A stretch of DNA of 64,000 nt from Plantago ovata (GCA_028274465.1 CM051457.1:95851982-95915981); one strand, 5' to 3'; counted from the first letter of the stretch, positions 1 to 11,930 are shown. The notes: generated by a model from the sequence alone, not told the origin. Program-made: numbers and translations.

Positions 1-1984
1 ACCCCTCATAAATATCATCAAATCATCCGCAAAACACGATTAGTTATTCAATGTCTTGCGCCCTTGGGGTGCAAATTGAAATTCGGCTCAAGAGCTAGTT
101 GTTGTAAGCATCTGTGGTGATACTCCATAACTAAAACAAAAAGTAAGGGCGACATTAGATCACCTTGTCGTAGGCCTCTCCTAGCTTTCAGTAACTTCGA
201 CGGTACCCCGTTAATCAAATATCTGTAGGAAACAGAGGTCACACAAAGCATAACCCATCTAACAAAAGTTGTCGGGAATCCCAGCTCCCTCAAGATACTC
301 TCTAAGGCACACCATTCGACCGTGCCATAGGCCTTTTGCATATCCATCTACACCATGCAACGTGGCGAAATTCTTTTTATGTTGTAACCATTTACCAATT
401 CTTGAGCCATTAGAATGTTATCGTGGATGGTTCTGCCTGGTATAAATGTTGATTGGCTCTCATCCACGATTGTATTGATCACTTTACCCATTCTATTTGT
501 GATGATCTTTGATATAATTTTATAAACCGTGGTACACCAAGAAATCGGCCTCATTTCCTTCATGGTTCTTGCTTCTGTGGTTGTTTTAGGTATGAAGGTA
601 ACGAGTGTACAGTTCCAAGCGGGATACAACTCGCCTTGATTGAAAAAATCCAGCACGGCCTCCACCACATCGCGTTTGATAAGGTTCCATGTAGAAGTAA
701 AAAATTTGGAAGTAAATCCATCTAACCCCGGTGCTTTATCTTCACCTATTCCTTTCAAAGCATCATATATTTCAGCTTCAGTGACACCCTTAATCAGAGA
801 CTCATGATCTTGTCGAGAGAGATGAGAGCCTGCTCTAAGTGCGGTAATGTCAACGGTTGTAGTGCTCTGGGCTGCCTCACCAACAAGTCGACTATAGAAG
901 CTTAGTACCTCCTCCTCCAAATCAACATGCGAGGTTACCTCTCGACCATCCGGTGTAATAAGTTGTTTAATGCCCGCCGCTTTGTTTTTATCTCTAACGA
1001 CCGCATGGAAAAATGCGTTGTTTCCATCACCAAGTTTCAACCAAACTTTTTCGATTTCTGCTTCATAGCCTTTTCCTCCAAATTATGCCACTTCTCTAGT
1101 GCAAGACGATCCTCTTTGACCTTTGTAAGGAGTTCAAGATGTGAACGATCTTGAGATAACAGGGATTGCGTGTATTCCAGGCTCTCCCGAATCTGTTGTA
1201 TTTTTGTTGGAATCCCTGTAATGCGGCGCGTTAGACCTCTCAGTGCATGCTGAACATTTTTCAGTTTCAGCCAGACTTGCTTTTGGTTTGTTCCATGTCT
1301 TACGAAACCCCATCCAACTTGAGCTAAGCGTTGGAAATCAGGTAATTCGACTAGGCAATTCAGGAACCGAAATCGCCTGGTGTGTTGGGTAAAATCCAGC
1401 AGCTGACTTACCTTGAGCGGTGAGTGGCCAGAGACTCCAGGCTCAAGTATTTCAATTTGCACATTAGGATTCGACTGAAACCAAAGTGCGTTAGCAAGTG
1501 CATGATCAATGCGTGAATAAACATGGCCGTTAGACCATGTATAATGGTTACCTTGGGTTTCAATTTCAGAGAGATCCACAAAATTCATCATATCCAGAAA
1601 ATCTGAATATTCATGCACCTGTACCGCCTGTCCATCTTCTCTATCATTGATGCTCATTACGTTATTAAAATCACCAATGGAAATCCAAGGTTCTTGAATA
1701 TTTTGAGCCAACACTCGAGGTGCTTTCCAAAGAATCCGCCGTGTTCCTGGCTGGTTGTGAGCATATATAAAAGTGACAACTCCTTTGTAACTACCATTCG
1801 CATCCCACATTTGACAGTGTATATACTGTTCTGCACATTCCAACATGTGAATCCGAACTCGACTACTATCCCATAAAATCCATATACGACCATTCTCATG
1901 AGCGTTATAATTATCCAAGATTTTCCATCGTTTACCCAATTTACTCCGGATAATTGCAGCTCGATTTTCCTTTACCCTTGTTTC
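1..1984 (-). pseudogene. LINE ORF2: endonuclease-reverse transcriptase (decayed, cut by window edge)
   Basis: Second ORF of a non-LTR retrotransposon, reading right to left. The APE-type endonuclease covers about 1984-1040: a glutamate motif ETRVKE is readable one frame over at 1984, followed by SIGDFNNV, SRIDHALAN and the terminal SGHSPL. The reverse transcriptase follows from 1040: IPGRTIHDN, then MDMQKAYGTVEW, GLRQGDLMSPLLF, and the catalytic block CFADDLMIF in the last bases (about 1-38). Breaks seen: a one-base frameshift at about 1984, another at about 1040 (KSKKV/WLKLGDG), a TAG replacing a lysine codon just before MDMQKAY (about 348), and a stop plus frame change at about 45 just before FADD. 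The first ~35 residues of the nuclease are missing, so the copy also carries an internal deletion. Not mobile. The family assignment is secure from motif order. Confidence 0.9.
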
Positions 1985-2035
1985 AGAAGGCTAGCTATAC
2001 TAACATTTAGTGCCATGAGACAGGAGCCAATCTAC

Positions 2036-3534
2036 TTATATTAAGCTACCTTGTTCAGCCCCCTCACATTCCATACTATCAGGGATGATGGTTTTGATCC
2101 CTATTAGGTCCCGTTCCATGACCCAATAAGGCAAAACCGTTAGCTGTATCCACTCTTCCTTTATCTTTCTGTTGCGCCATACGTGGAGGGCTCCGTCGTG
2201 TGGGACTATTTGATTTCCTCCGTACCTCCGTCCACTCCGAATCAAGCGTGTTAGAACCATCCTGCCTCCTACCATCCGTCCTCTGCGATGCACCACCAGT
2301 AGGCTGGGGTGCAGTACGTCCTGTCGTGTTCCCAGTAGGTTGGGGTGCAGCAACCTACACGGGGTTCGCATGAGTACCGTGTGCAATCGTCCCAGACGTG
2401 GATGGGCCAGGCTGTTGGGGGGTATCAGGCCTACGAGCAACCACAGCTGTCTGACTAGCCTGTTGCTGCATCTCTGCACGAGGAGGCTGTGCATTGGTCG
2501 TTTTGGCCACCCAACTCTTCTTAGAGCCTTGCGTTGTTGTACGGGTTCTCGGTGTTTGCGTTTTCTTCGCACAATTTGGCATTTTTGGCTAAAGCTTGGT
2601 TTCCACTCATATTCAATCGGCTGGGAGAATTTATTCCCTTGCTTATCTCTGATGGTTATAGCTTCTCGTACCGGCTGCGTAACATCAACTTCTACCAACA
2701 CTCGTGCATAAGACACCCTAAGTTTGTCCGTCGTACATTCATCCGTAACAACGGGTGTACCGATAGTACTCGCAATCTTATTCAGGCTGTTTTCGCCCCA
2801 GAGATAATTAGGCAGCCCTGGCAACACCACCCATAATGGCATGGACTTAAGCAAGGTATCATTCAGATGAAAGTTGCGTTCCCAAGCTCGAAGGAACATA
2901 GTTCTACCATAGATTGTGTACGGTCCCTTCTTAAGGACAACATCCTGTCCGCCTTCGAGTGAAATCGCATAAAAAATTAGCCTTCATCAGGGTAGTATAA
3001 AGCTGACAATTTAACAAAATTCCACAGAGTTTGCATGAACGATTTCACCATGTTCATAGTCATGTTCTCATCCATCACATACATGATTAAAGAATTCTCC
3101 CAGAATTTCAGCTCAGATTCGATATCCTCATCATCAATATCCACAATTACCTCCCCATCCTCAATTGTTGGTGCAACATATTTCAATTCCAAACCCCTAT
3201 CAGGCAGTCGGTTCCCAGCAATTACATCAACCGAAGGTTGATGAGTTTTTGGCAATTCTATCTCAGCCGCTCCATTGTTACTATGCTCAGAGCCACCGTC
3301 GTCAGGCACCTCAACAACAGGTTCCAACTTGTTTGATTGTCGTTCTGTTTCCTGGTCGTTCACAGACTCCATATCCTCCAGTCCAATCCCTCCTTCCGAT
3401 TCAACTACAGCCGTTTGTATATCCCCTGTTGATGCCGAGTTAGCCCTATCGACCGTCTGCACACCGGTCGTGCCCTTTCGTGGTGGGTGGCCGCGGGGGC
3501 AGGGCGGATCGGTAGGTTTCTTTTTTGGGGGCAT
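2036..3534 (-). pseudogene. LINE ORF1, DUF4283 gag-like protein (broken)
   Basis: First ORF of the same LINE. It starts at 3534 with a basic proline-rich segment (MPPKKKPTDPPCPRGHPP), then an acidic linker, then the DUF4283 domain: WENSLIMYV, LWNFVKLSALYYPDEG, a stop at about 2977, and after it LPLWVVLPGLPNYLWGE, TDECTTDKLRVSYARVLVEVDV and IEYEWKPSFSQKC. In plant LINEs this protein binds the element's RNA. The domain is split by an in-frame stop at 2977, and the C-terminal half after 2500 is probably out of frame, because another minus frame (2582-2355) also reads plausibly. It sits directly upstream of the endonuclease ORF, the expected order for this LINE class. Confidence 0.85.
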
Positions 3535-4229
3535 CGGTAGGGCATATTTTACTATAAGTTTTACATAACTACAACTTTTAAAACCATAACAAATGGTCTT
3601 AAGACTATAACATATGCCCTTTATTTAACAAGAAGCAAAAGCATTGTAAGCAAGCTATATACCATTACAATAATGCTTAAAGATATAACATCAACCCTTA
3701 AAACCATCACAAAGGGTCTTAAAACAATAAAATATGAGCTTAAAACAATAACCAATAAAACATGCAATATAAGTTAAAGAGGTATGCTATTTGCATGAAA
3801 AATTTTTTATAAACGCATTGAAATAAACTAGCAGTTTGACTATAATGCCCTTTTACCATTATATTTTGTAAAAACAAATAGTTTAAGTGTCTTAAAAACT
3901 GTAAAATTAATTTTAAATGTCAAAGTTCGACCAATGAATAATATATGAATTTTTGTTAAAAAAAAATGTTTCAGGCTGCCCAATGTAGAGACACCAGTAG
4001 AAAATGAGCCACTGGCTCATTTTGAAATTTGCCACCGGTGGATCATCTGATTTTTTTTTAAATTTTTTTAATGAATAAGTAAAAAAATAATTAATTTAAC
4101 TTAAAAATATTAACGTTAATATTGAAAATTAATTAATTATAATTTTAAATTTTAATTGGCATGTTAGTGATATATCAAATTATATTACTTAAAACATAAT
4201 TAATTCACAAAGTGAAAATATGATTTATT
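3535..4229. other. AT-rich spacer with degenerate direct repeats
   Basis: No gene seen. The first ~250 bases carry loose repeats of the type cttaaaaccat.acaaa.ggtcttaa (about 3575, 3697, 3735). They may be the 5' untranslated region of the LINE or its target. A short inverted repeat (gagccactggctc) lies near 4009. Confidence 0.5.
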
Positions 4230-6198
4230 ATTGACGCCACAAGAACAGGAAGCTGAGAAGAAAGCTGCAGAAAGCTGGCAAAACACCAGTTGCTGGACCG
4301 GAAGATGAGTCTGACGATAAAAGGCCTGAGCCTAGTAATAACCAGATGAATCTGGTCCATGACAAGGAGTTTCCAGCAAGAAACCTAGACATTCCTATAG
4401 TTGCTGAAACATTGCAACTACCTAAAGCTGCTGAAGAAGAACCTCCAGCAAAGGATCAACACTGAACAAGTGTCTGTTGAAGAGTCAAGTGTTGAAACGC
4501 ACACATGCCCAAATCCCAAAAAGCAAGAAACCACCTAACAAATGGATCAGAAATCATCCACATGAAGATGTTATTGGTGACATGAACGCTGCATGAAGAC
4601 TAGAACTAAAGCCACTAATGAAGGAGTACTTGCTGAAGAAGTGGCTTCTGAAGAAGCTTCTGCTTTATTCTGTTGTTTCCTTTCTCAAGTTGAACAAAAA
4701 ACCATTGAAGATTTCCTAAAGCATGCTGAGTGGATTTCAACAATGCAAGAGGAATTGTATCAATTCGAAATACACAATGTCTGGAAACTTGTGCCGCTTG
4801 CTGATGGAAAGATGGCAATTTACAAAGTGCTTTTTCAGAAAGTTAAGTGAATCTGGAGAAGTGACCAGAAACAAGGCAAGATTGGCCGCTCAAGGTTACT
4901 GCCAGACAAAAGAGTTAGATTTTGATGAGTCATATGCTTCTGTTGCAATATTGGATGCAATTAGACTTTTTCTTACCTTTGCTGCTCACAATGACTTTGT
5001 GCTTTATCAAATGGATGTCAAAATTGCATTCCAAAATGGTGAACTTGTTGAAGAAGTCTATCTGGAGCAACCACCAGGTTTTGAAGTTCCATCAGAAACC
5101 AAACTTGTATACAAGCTCCAGAAAGCTGTATATGGTCTTAAGCAAGCACCTAGAGCATGGTATGAAACACTTGCTAAGTTCTTGCTGGAAAATGATTTCA
5201 AGAAAGGTGAAGTCGACAAGACTTTGTTCACCATGAACCAAGATGGAAAGCTTCTCTTAGTTCAAATATATGTGGATGACATAATATTTGGATCTAAGGA
5301 CAAACAACTTTATGAAGACTTTTTCAAACTCATGACAAATAAGTTTGAAGTGAGTATGATGGGTAAATTAAATTATTTCCTAGGGTTGCAAGTCAAGCAA
5401 CTTAATGATGGGATATTCATAAGTCAATCAAAGTATGCCAAAGAAATGCTCACAAAGTTTAGGATAAAAGAAGATGAAAAACCTGAAAAGATTCCCATGA
5501 GCGTTGGAACCAAAATGAGCTATACTGAGAAAGATAAAAGTGTTGATGAACACAAGTATAGAAAACTCATTGGATCCTTGATGTATTAACAACAAGTAGA
5601 CCTGACATTCAATATGTTGTTGGTGTATGTGCAAGATTCCAATCTAATCCCAAGGAATCACATTACAAAAAGGCATTGAAAATACTGAAATATGTCAAGG
5701 GGAAAATAAATGTTGGATTATGGTATCCAAAGGATTCAGGATTACAACTAATTGGTTATTCTGATGCTGACCATGCTGGATCACTTCTCGAACTTGTCAA
5801 TTCCTAGGTACAAGACACATATCTTGGTTCAATAAGAAAGAAACCCGTGTTGCTAATTCATCTACAGAACCTGAATACATTGTTGTTGGTTGTTGCACTG
5901 CTCAAATCCAATGGATTCAGCAACAACTAAAGGATTATGATATCTCTGAAAAGAAGACTCCAATCTTCTGTGACAACTCAAGTGCTATTGCTACCACGTA
6001 AAATTCTAAGTTCCACTCTAGGACAAAGCACATTGATGTTAGACATCCTTTTATCAGGGATCATGTGGAAAAAGGAGATATTGAGATTTTGAAAGTAGGA
6101 ATTGATGCTCAACTTGCTGACATCTTTACCAAGCCACTTCCAGATAATAGATTCGCAATGCTAAGGTATAACTTTAGATTGATTGAACTACCTCAATA
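4230..6198 (+). pseudogene. Ty1/copia pol remnant (RT and RNase H), Sirevirus-like
   Basis: Reads left to right through a decayed copia polyprotein. A linker ending WIRNHPHEDVIGDMNAA lies about 4535-4595. Reverse transcriptase runs from about 4700: KHAEWISTMQEELYQFE, then after a frameshift/deletion at about 4850 GEVTRNKARLAAQGYCQT, QMDVKIAFQNGELVEEVYLE, YGLKQAPRAWY, and the catalytic YVDD at about 5270. After a stop at 5587 the frame resumes through SRPDIQYVVGVCARFQS and GYSDADHAG into RNase H (SSTEPEYI, FCDNSSAIA, FHSRTKHIDVRHPFIRDHV, LADIFTKPLPDNRF), ending near 6198. The upstream gag, protease and integrase are absent. Several stops and frameshifts exclude function. Confidence 0.9.
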
Positions 6199-6721
6199 AG
6201 AAAATGGATTTACTACATGATTGTTGAAACGAGTATTTAACAATTATGAAAGAGCTTACTGAAAATAGTCAGAATAGTAATCCATGTGTTTGTTCAAACA
6301 AACATTCATCAAAGTCCATTCAAAAGGGTCCATGTTGGTAACTAAACTGCTTATTGAAACAGGTATTAAATAAAGGAATAAAAAGGTTTGTTGTAACAGG
6401 CATTCAACAAAACAAAGAGAATATTGAAAGAGAATATTCAGTATTAAGGGCAATTCTCAGACGCGAACTCAAAAAAGAGCATAAAGATGTTACTTTCATA
6501 CGCTACCTATTGTCTTTACTTTAGAAAAAGGTTTACTGAGAAGACATTCAGTTAAAAAGAGATAATAAATTCAAGGAGAATTTTTAGCAAAGACTAGGCT
6601 TTTTACTCAACTGAGTAACTGCTAAAGTCAGAAAGGTATAACCTTGTTGAACAAAGAATAGAGTTTCATTATTATCTAAATCAGCACGCGTGTTGATTGT
6701 AAAATCGTGAGGATAACCAAT
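6199..6721. other. Noncoding tail between copia pol and the LTR
   Basis: No gene. It holds short repeats related to ttgttcaaacaaacattca and gaacaaag, probably the 3' untranslated part of the plus-strand copia remnant. No LTR for that element is recognisable here. Confidence 0.4.
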
Positions 6722-7653
6722 TGTTACCTGCAACACAATGTTATGACCACTGTTGAGATCAATGTTGTCACAACAATGCAGACAACACTGACTCAGGAAC
6801 TATGAATCAAAAACTATTGCACAGCGGAAAAGTAAAGAACACATCAGGTTTCTTCTCGTGGGTATTAATAAAAATATCACATGGTGCCTCAAGGCTAAAA
6901 TCTTTTATTTCTAAAAGATGACAAATCCTACGTTTGATATTTCTTTCGGAATATCAAACTGCAAAGTATCAAAACTAGGATTACAAAAACCTTGTAACCT
7001 ATTCTAACAAAGATCAACATGACTAAAAGTTAGAGTAAAACTTGATACAAACTTCGAAACCTAACAACTCTAATATGAATGATAAACGCAGAAGGTTCAA
7101 GAGCTTTATCAATTTCTTCAAGGCTTCACCCCTTTATATAGTAGTTGTGAATGTCGAGGTTCGACTGTTTGGGATGAATCCTACAGCATCCATGACTGTC
7201 TTATGTGAATAGGGTTTCGAAGAACTTGAGATCTTTCAAGTTAATCCATCTACTAACTTGTACAACTAGCATTATGACTTCTTAGGCCAAAAAACTAGGT
7301 CACACGGCCTCACCAGCTGTCAAAACCTAGTTAAACTCTTCAATCTTCAGTAGCATGGTCGTTCCTCATTGTACAAGGTCTTCACATCTTTCCTATCTTC
7401 ACTAGGATGAACATCACTTGACTTCTCTTGAACTTATCCATCTCTTCATAACCCGATCTTTAATAATCTGCACACATTATAATAATCACAGCTATGGAAC
7501 TAATTAAATTAGTGAATAAATACAAAATCGAATAACAAATAAGATATAGAAAATATCCAAATGCAATCTCCAATGTTGCAGTCAATGTCATGTTCAATGT
7601 TACCACAACATTAGACGTAACATTGCTACAACATTAAACACTGTTGCACTTAC
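6722..7653 (-). mobile_element. LTR of a minus-strand copia (Sirevirus-like) element
   Basis: About 932 bp. On the minus strand it starts TGTAAGTGCAACA and ends with the complement of TGTTACCTGCAACA, so the two ends form short imperfect inverted repeats of the TG...CA type. It is preceded on the minus strand by a purine-rich AAAAAGGGGGAGAA tract (7654-7676), as at the 3' LTR of Sireviruses. A TATATAAA box lies centrally and TTTTCCGCTGTGCAATAG lies near the end. This is therefore the 3' LTR of an element whose body extends to the right. Confidence 0.75.
7133..7140 (-). promoter_or_regulatory. TATA box in copia LTR
   Basis: TATATAAA followed by GGGG on the minus strand, mid-LTR. This is the usual place for the retrotransposon core promoter and it supports the minus orientation. 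Confidence 0.6.
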
Positions 7654-7680
7654 ATTCTCCCCCTTTTTGTCTTTCTTCAA
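7654..7680 (-). promoter_or_regulatory. Polypurine tract of the copia element
   Basis: On the minus strand GACAAAAAGGGGGAGAA abuts the LTR start directly. This is the classic plus-strand primer position for reverse transcription. Confidence 0.7.
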
Positions 7681-7850
7681 AAAACCTGTGCTGGAAATTT
7701 AATTAGTTAAAATGATAGACAAACTCCCCCTAAATCCATTAGAGAGACAAAAGCAAACAAAAGTCAAGTACACAACAGAAAGATGTCCAAATATCAAATA
7801 TTAATATACATACCATAATAAGAATTGTTCAAAAGTCTAAAATTTCCATC

Positions 7851-8093
7851 TTATCTCCCCTTTTTTATGAGAGAAAGGAGGAGTATTGTAGTTTCCACAC
7901 TCAACTTCTCAGTTATCTTTGTCTTCTCTTCAACCCTAGCATCAATGTCCTGCTCAATCTTGCAAACTGATAGAACCAGCTTGTATTCCAACTCTGCATG
8001 TCCAGGAGGCTTGGTAATGTTAGCACCAAAAGCCTCTGTTTTCTGTGGAAGCAATGTTGCGCCAACATTGGGATGAGTAAAGGTTACAACCAA
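7851..8093 (-). pseudogene. 3' coding remnant of the copia element
   Basis: An 80-codon open stretch just inside the PPT, ending ETTILLLSLIKKGR. The middle is helical and charged (EQDIDARVEEKTKITEKLS). Sireviruses often carry an extra ORF between pol and the 3' LTR. This would be its C-terminus, but I recognise no domain. Confidence 0.4.
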
Positions 8094-8479
8094 GACTAAC
8101 TAGATTCTATTCTCGTATGATAATTTTTATGTTATTTCAATGGTGAAGTATCTAAAGGTTGCATGTGTTGTGCTTGCTGTAAAGAATAAGATTGTGTTGT
8201 GACTGAAGCCTGCTGATTGGGATGATAGAGAATGCATAGAAGCTAAAATATCGTCAAACCAGAGGTACTATACTGCATCTTACGGTTAATATCTTATGGA
8301 ATCGATTGCAAACGTATGTTTTACATGTATTCTTTAAGCTTTTAGAATGTGTCATGCTGATCCTTCTTCCAATACTGGAATAGTCTCGTCTTATTATTAG
8401 GCTCTTCTAGTTTATTTCCTAGAAGTGAATTTTGTAGATACAAGCTAGTAGTGTACAATGTATTTCATATGTATCGTTA

Positions 8480-8579
8480 TTCGTTAGATTGGATCTATCC
8501 GTGGCTAAAAGGTTTTAGCGATGGATCGGGCTTTTTAGCCACGGATCTATCCGTGGCTAAAACCAAGTTTTTTTTAGTG
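8480..8579 (+). mobile_element. CACTA transposon right terminus, copy 1
   Basis: Subterminal inverted units ATCTATCCGTGGCTAAAA and TTTTAGCCACGGAT end in ...AAAACCAAGTTTTTTTTAGTG, the complement of a CACTA end. The same motif set recurs at 12.1-12.34 kb. No matching CACTA left end is visible, so this is a fragment. The preceding 8.1-8.48 kb has no recognisable gene and may belong to it. Confidence 0.65.
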
Positions 8580-8589
8580 GGTGGTAACA

Positions 8590-9235
8590 TCGACCTCAAC
8601 ATCTTCAGATTCTGCAGGTTTCCTACTCCTTTAGCTTCTACCTTTCAACCTTTTTGTTGTACCCGGACCACTTCAAATTCTTCTCTGGGAGGTGTCTTGC
8701 CAAGGCAAATTATTAAAGTTGAAACCACCCAACAATTGCTGAGTAATTGCAAGTTTGCCATGTTCCAGAACCATGCCTTCCTTCTTCTTTAAACTTAAGC
8801 CCATGTAGCTTAAGCACCTTAGAAAATTTTTGAAGGATAAATCAAGCAACCAACATCCCCTTTCTCAAGATATTTAGCAAATTAAAGTGAGCAAACATCC
8901 TTCTACCCATGTTAACAGGTTTTCCAACCTTTAACTTGTACAACAACACAACATTCTCTCTAGTAAAGAGAAGCATTCCCAGATGGCAGCCAATTAACAG
9001 TAGAAATCTTGTTCAAGACAGACACAAGATAAGTAAGCTTAGAAACCAATAGCCCTGTATCCTAATTATCCACAACCCATGAGTTTTCTTAGCAATAGCA
9101 TCAAAAAATAAATACTTCACCAACCTCATCTACATCCTCAGTACCCAACACCTTATTAATCAAAGCAACATTGAAATCATACACGTAACCTCTTCACAAA
9201 CACTTTCCCAAATCTGGCAGAGGAAGTGTTACAAA
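8590..9235 (-). pseudogene. Transposon protein remnant interrupted by the CACTA end
   Basis: Minus-strand reading gives YDFNVALINKVLG, LVSKLTYLVSVLNKI, YKLKVGKPVNMGRRMFAH, EKGDVGCLIYPSKIF and LAITQQLLGGFNFNNLPWQ, with stops between them. The pattern resembles the 'putative plant transposon protein' region found in plant retroelements. It is probably the continuation of the minus-strand copia body, split by the CACTA fragment. Family inference is weak. Confidence 0.4.
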
Positions 9236-9249
9236 TATTCTTAGACAAA

Positions 9250-9434
9250 CTTGGCGGGGGAGCTCTATAAGTATATGGTTCACAAAGCCAAGCACCTTCG
9301 TGTCCATGATGAGTCCCATGATTGGGTTGTCTACATCCACCCGGACCATTATGCGCTATGATATGCGCACTGGAACCAGTTGGCGCAACCGATTCCCAAG
9401 TACTGGTCGGGTGCTTTGGGTGTCCCTGACCATT
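9250..9434 (+). pseudogene. Unrecognised transposon ORF remnant
   Basis: An open stretch reads ELYKYMVHKAKHLRVHDE, then VVYIHPDHYAL, a TGA, then WNQLAQPIPKYWSGALGVPDH and a stop. It lies between two CACTA-type right ends and may be the 3' end of a CACTA-encoded gene. I cannot assign it to TNP1/TNP2 with confidence. Confidence 0.3.
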
Positions 9435-9633
9435 AGTTTGCTTGTTTCGTACTATTTGTTATGTTTATCTCCGTACACTTTAGTTTCTTTGTTTCGTACG
9501 AACACTTAAGTTTGTTTGTTTCGTTTGTACAGTTTTATTTTGTATATTTGAATTCGGGTTTTGTAAATCCGGATGGTTTTTCTATATTCGTATAATTAAA
9601 TCTACCAATCCAAACACATATTATCATCCGTAT

Positions 9634-9672
9634 AATAATAATAATAATAACAATAATAATAATAATAATAAT
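9634..9672. repeat. (AAT)n microsatellite
   Basis: Run of ATA/AAT trinucleotides with one interruption (aac), in noncoding DNA between the CACTA-like remnant and the LINE. Confidence 0.8.
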
Positions 9673-9717
9673 ATACAAATACCAAAAAAGAAAAATCAGT
9701 ACATGTAACAACTGATA

Positions 9718-9783
9718 AATTTTATATGTGGCTACACACAGCAACAAATAAATTTGATATGTGGCTACACACAGCAACGAATA
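9718..9783. repeat. Tandem duplication, 33-bp period
   Basis: Two near-identical copies of a unit centred on atatgtggctacacacagca, starting at 9724 and 9757, immediately left of the LINE target site. Confidence 0.85.
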
Positions 9784-11930
9784 ACATATGTATCAGACAA
9801 GGAGACCCACTGTCCCCTTACTTATTTATACTCTGCCAAGAATTACTAGTTCATCTAGTATGGAAAAAGATCAAAGATAAACAACTGGAACCACTCAAAT
9901 CATCAAGACAAGGGCCACAAATACCTCTTCTTTGCTTTGCAGATGATTGTATTCTCTTCTGCAAGGCTAATACAAGAAATGTAGAAACTCTCTCCAACAT
10001 TCTTAAAGAATATGGGGAAGCTTCTAGACAAAATGTGTGCTGGGTTAAGAGTAGAATTATCTTTTCACCCAACACACCTATACATACCAAGCAACAGATA
10101 ACCCAATCTCTGGGAGTAATTCATAACAAAAGACTTGACAAATACCTTGGCTTACCTTTTCTCCTAGGTAATAAGAAAAAAGATTTTTTCCAAGAAACTG
10201 TCCAGAAAGTACAAAACAAAATTAATATTTGGTACACTAAATTTCTCTCATATGCTGGGAGACTCACTCTTATAAAAGCTGTGACAAATTCCATTCCATC
10301 CTATGCTATGTCTATTGCTAGACTTCCTGCCAACACCATCTCCTCCATAGAAGCAACTAATAGACATTTCTTATGGAATGCTGATAAAAATGGCAAGTCC
10401 AAAAGTAAAATACAATGGCAGAAAGTCTGCAGACCTATATACCAAGGAGGGTTGGGAATAAGGGAACTTTCTTCTTTCAACAAAGCATTTCTTTTAAAGC
10501 ACTTGTGGAATCTGCATACTCAAACTAAATCCCTATGGTTTGATGTATACAAAAACAAGTATTTCCCTACAACAACCTTCCTTGAATCCTCTACAAATCC
10601 ACAGCAAAGCTGGTTTTGGAAAAATCTAGTTAAACTTAAAGAAGAATTCAGAGCTGGTCTTACCTTCCAAGTAGGGAATGGAGCATCTATCCAGTTCTGG
10701 CAAGATAAATGGTTGAATAATAAAAGACTACAAGATTATACTACTAATCCACAAATGCAGAATAAAGTCCAGGATTATATTATGAATAATGCCTGGGATA
10801 TACAAGCACTTAATCAGGTGCTTCCACAAGAATTAGTCCATGAAATTATTGCAACACCATTTGCTAGGGAACTAAATGATACCCTAGTCTGGAATGAAGA
10901 AACACATGGTAGTTTCACTGTCAAAAGTGCCTACTACCTCTTACATAAACAAAAGGAGGAACAAGGACCACATTGGCCTTGGAAAAAATTGTGGGAACTT
11001 GCTTTGTTTCCCAGAATACAATTTTTCCTTTGGCTAGGGATACACAAAAGACTCCCTACAGCACAACACTTGTATCATAAAAAAATCATTCCATCCCCCA
11101 CTTGTATACTCTGTAATACAGAAGAAGAGAGCATTGATCATCTCATTTTTCGTTGCCCTCTCTTTCTTCATCTAAGAAGTTTAGTCCTGACAAACAATCA
11201 TTCATTAGACACTCTGGAAAAATTGGTTTTCTTAGAAACTTTCAATTCTGAATCTCAATTAAATGCTTTAATCTTTGCTTGGGTGATATGGAGATTCAGA
11301 AATGAGAAGTTATTTGCACAGAAAGAAAATACTCATGAGCAAATGCACACCAAATTACTTCAAGCTATATCTGATAATAAGCAAATCCGGCCACCAGCCA
11401 AAATCAAAATCCCAAGGTCTGTACCTTGTAAATGGAAAGCACCACCAACAGGATTTGTGTGTCTGAATATAGATGGATCATATGATCCAACCACTGGCCA
11501 AGCAGGAGCTGGAGCAATTATTAGAAACCATGAGAGCACTTTTCTAATTGCCGGAGCATCCTATCTTGGCCATACAGATGCGGCTACGGCCGAGTTCCAT
11601 GCATTACTTTTTGGCATTAAACTATGTGAACAAATTGGCAAGTACAATATTATTATACAAACTGACTCCAAATTACTGGAATATCATATGAACAGGACCA
11701 CAGGAACACGGCCAGCAAGAAACCAAGAATTGATACTCCAGGATGTACGCAGCAGAATTAGAAGAATGCAGCAAGTTCACACACATTTTGTTTACCGGGA
11801 AGAAAATGTGGTAGCTGATAGGCTAGCTAATGAAGGAAGGCTCCGCACTTTTGGAAGACAGCCATCATTTAGGGATGATTTTACTTTTGTGTACATTTGG
11901 GATGTTTGCCCGGCTAAGGAATGTAATTAG
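9726..11930 (+). CDS. LINE ORF2 C-terminal part: RT, zf-RVT, RNase H (5'-truncated)
   Basis: A 734-codon uninterrupted frame. The first ~23 residues come from the target DNA, including the repeated MWLHTATN. LINE sequence then follows: residual reverse transcriptase with RQGDPLSP and CFADD at about residues 24-80, the RT thumb/connection, a zf-RVT domain (FTVKSAYYLLH ... CILCNTEEESIDHLIFRCPLF, about residues 390-480), and RNase H (LNIDGSYDP, TAEFHALLFGI, IQTDSKLLEYH, YREENVVADRLANEGR, about residues 580-710). All RNase H acidic residues appear present. The endonuclease and most of the RT palm are missing, so the copy cannot transpose on its own. The ATG is a chance start in the host sequence. 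Confidence 0.85.
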   Translation: MWLHTATNKFDMWLHTATNNICIRQGDPLSPYLFILCQELLVHLVWKKIKDKQLEPLKSSRQGPQIPLLCFADDCILFCKANTRNVETLSNILKEYGEASRQNVCWVKSRIIFSPNTPIHTKQQITQSLGVIHNKRLDKYLGLPFLLGNKKKDFFQETVQKVQNKINIWYTKFLSYAGRLTLIKAVTNSIPSYAMSIARLPANTISSIEATNRHFLWNADKNGKSKSKIQWQKVCRPIYQGGLGIRELSSFNKAFLLKHLWNLHTQTKSLWFDVYKNKYFPTTTFLESSTNPQQSWFWKNLVKLKEEFRAGLTFQVGNGASIQFWQDKWLNNKRLQDYTTNPQMQNKVQDYIMNNAWDIQALNQVLPQELVHEIIATPFARELNDTLVWNEETHGSFTVKSAYYLLHKQKEEQGPHWPWKKLWELALFPRIQFFLWLGIHKRLPTAQHLYHKKIIPSPTCILCNTEEESIDHLIFRCPLFLHLRSLVLTNNHSLDTLEKLVFLETFNSESQLNALIFAWVIWRFRNEKLFAQKENTHEQMHTKLLQAISDNKQIRPPAKIKIPRSVPCKWKAPPTGFVCLNIDGSYDPTTGQAGAGAIIRNHESTFLIAGASYLGHTDAATAEFHALLFGIKLCEQIGKYNIIIQTDSKLLEYHMNRTTGTRPARNQELILQDVRSRIRRMQQVHTHFVYREENVVADRLANEGRLRTFGRQPSFRDDFTFVYIWDVCPAKECN

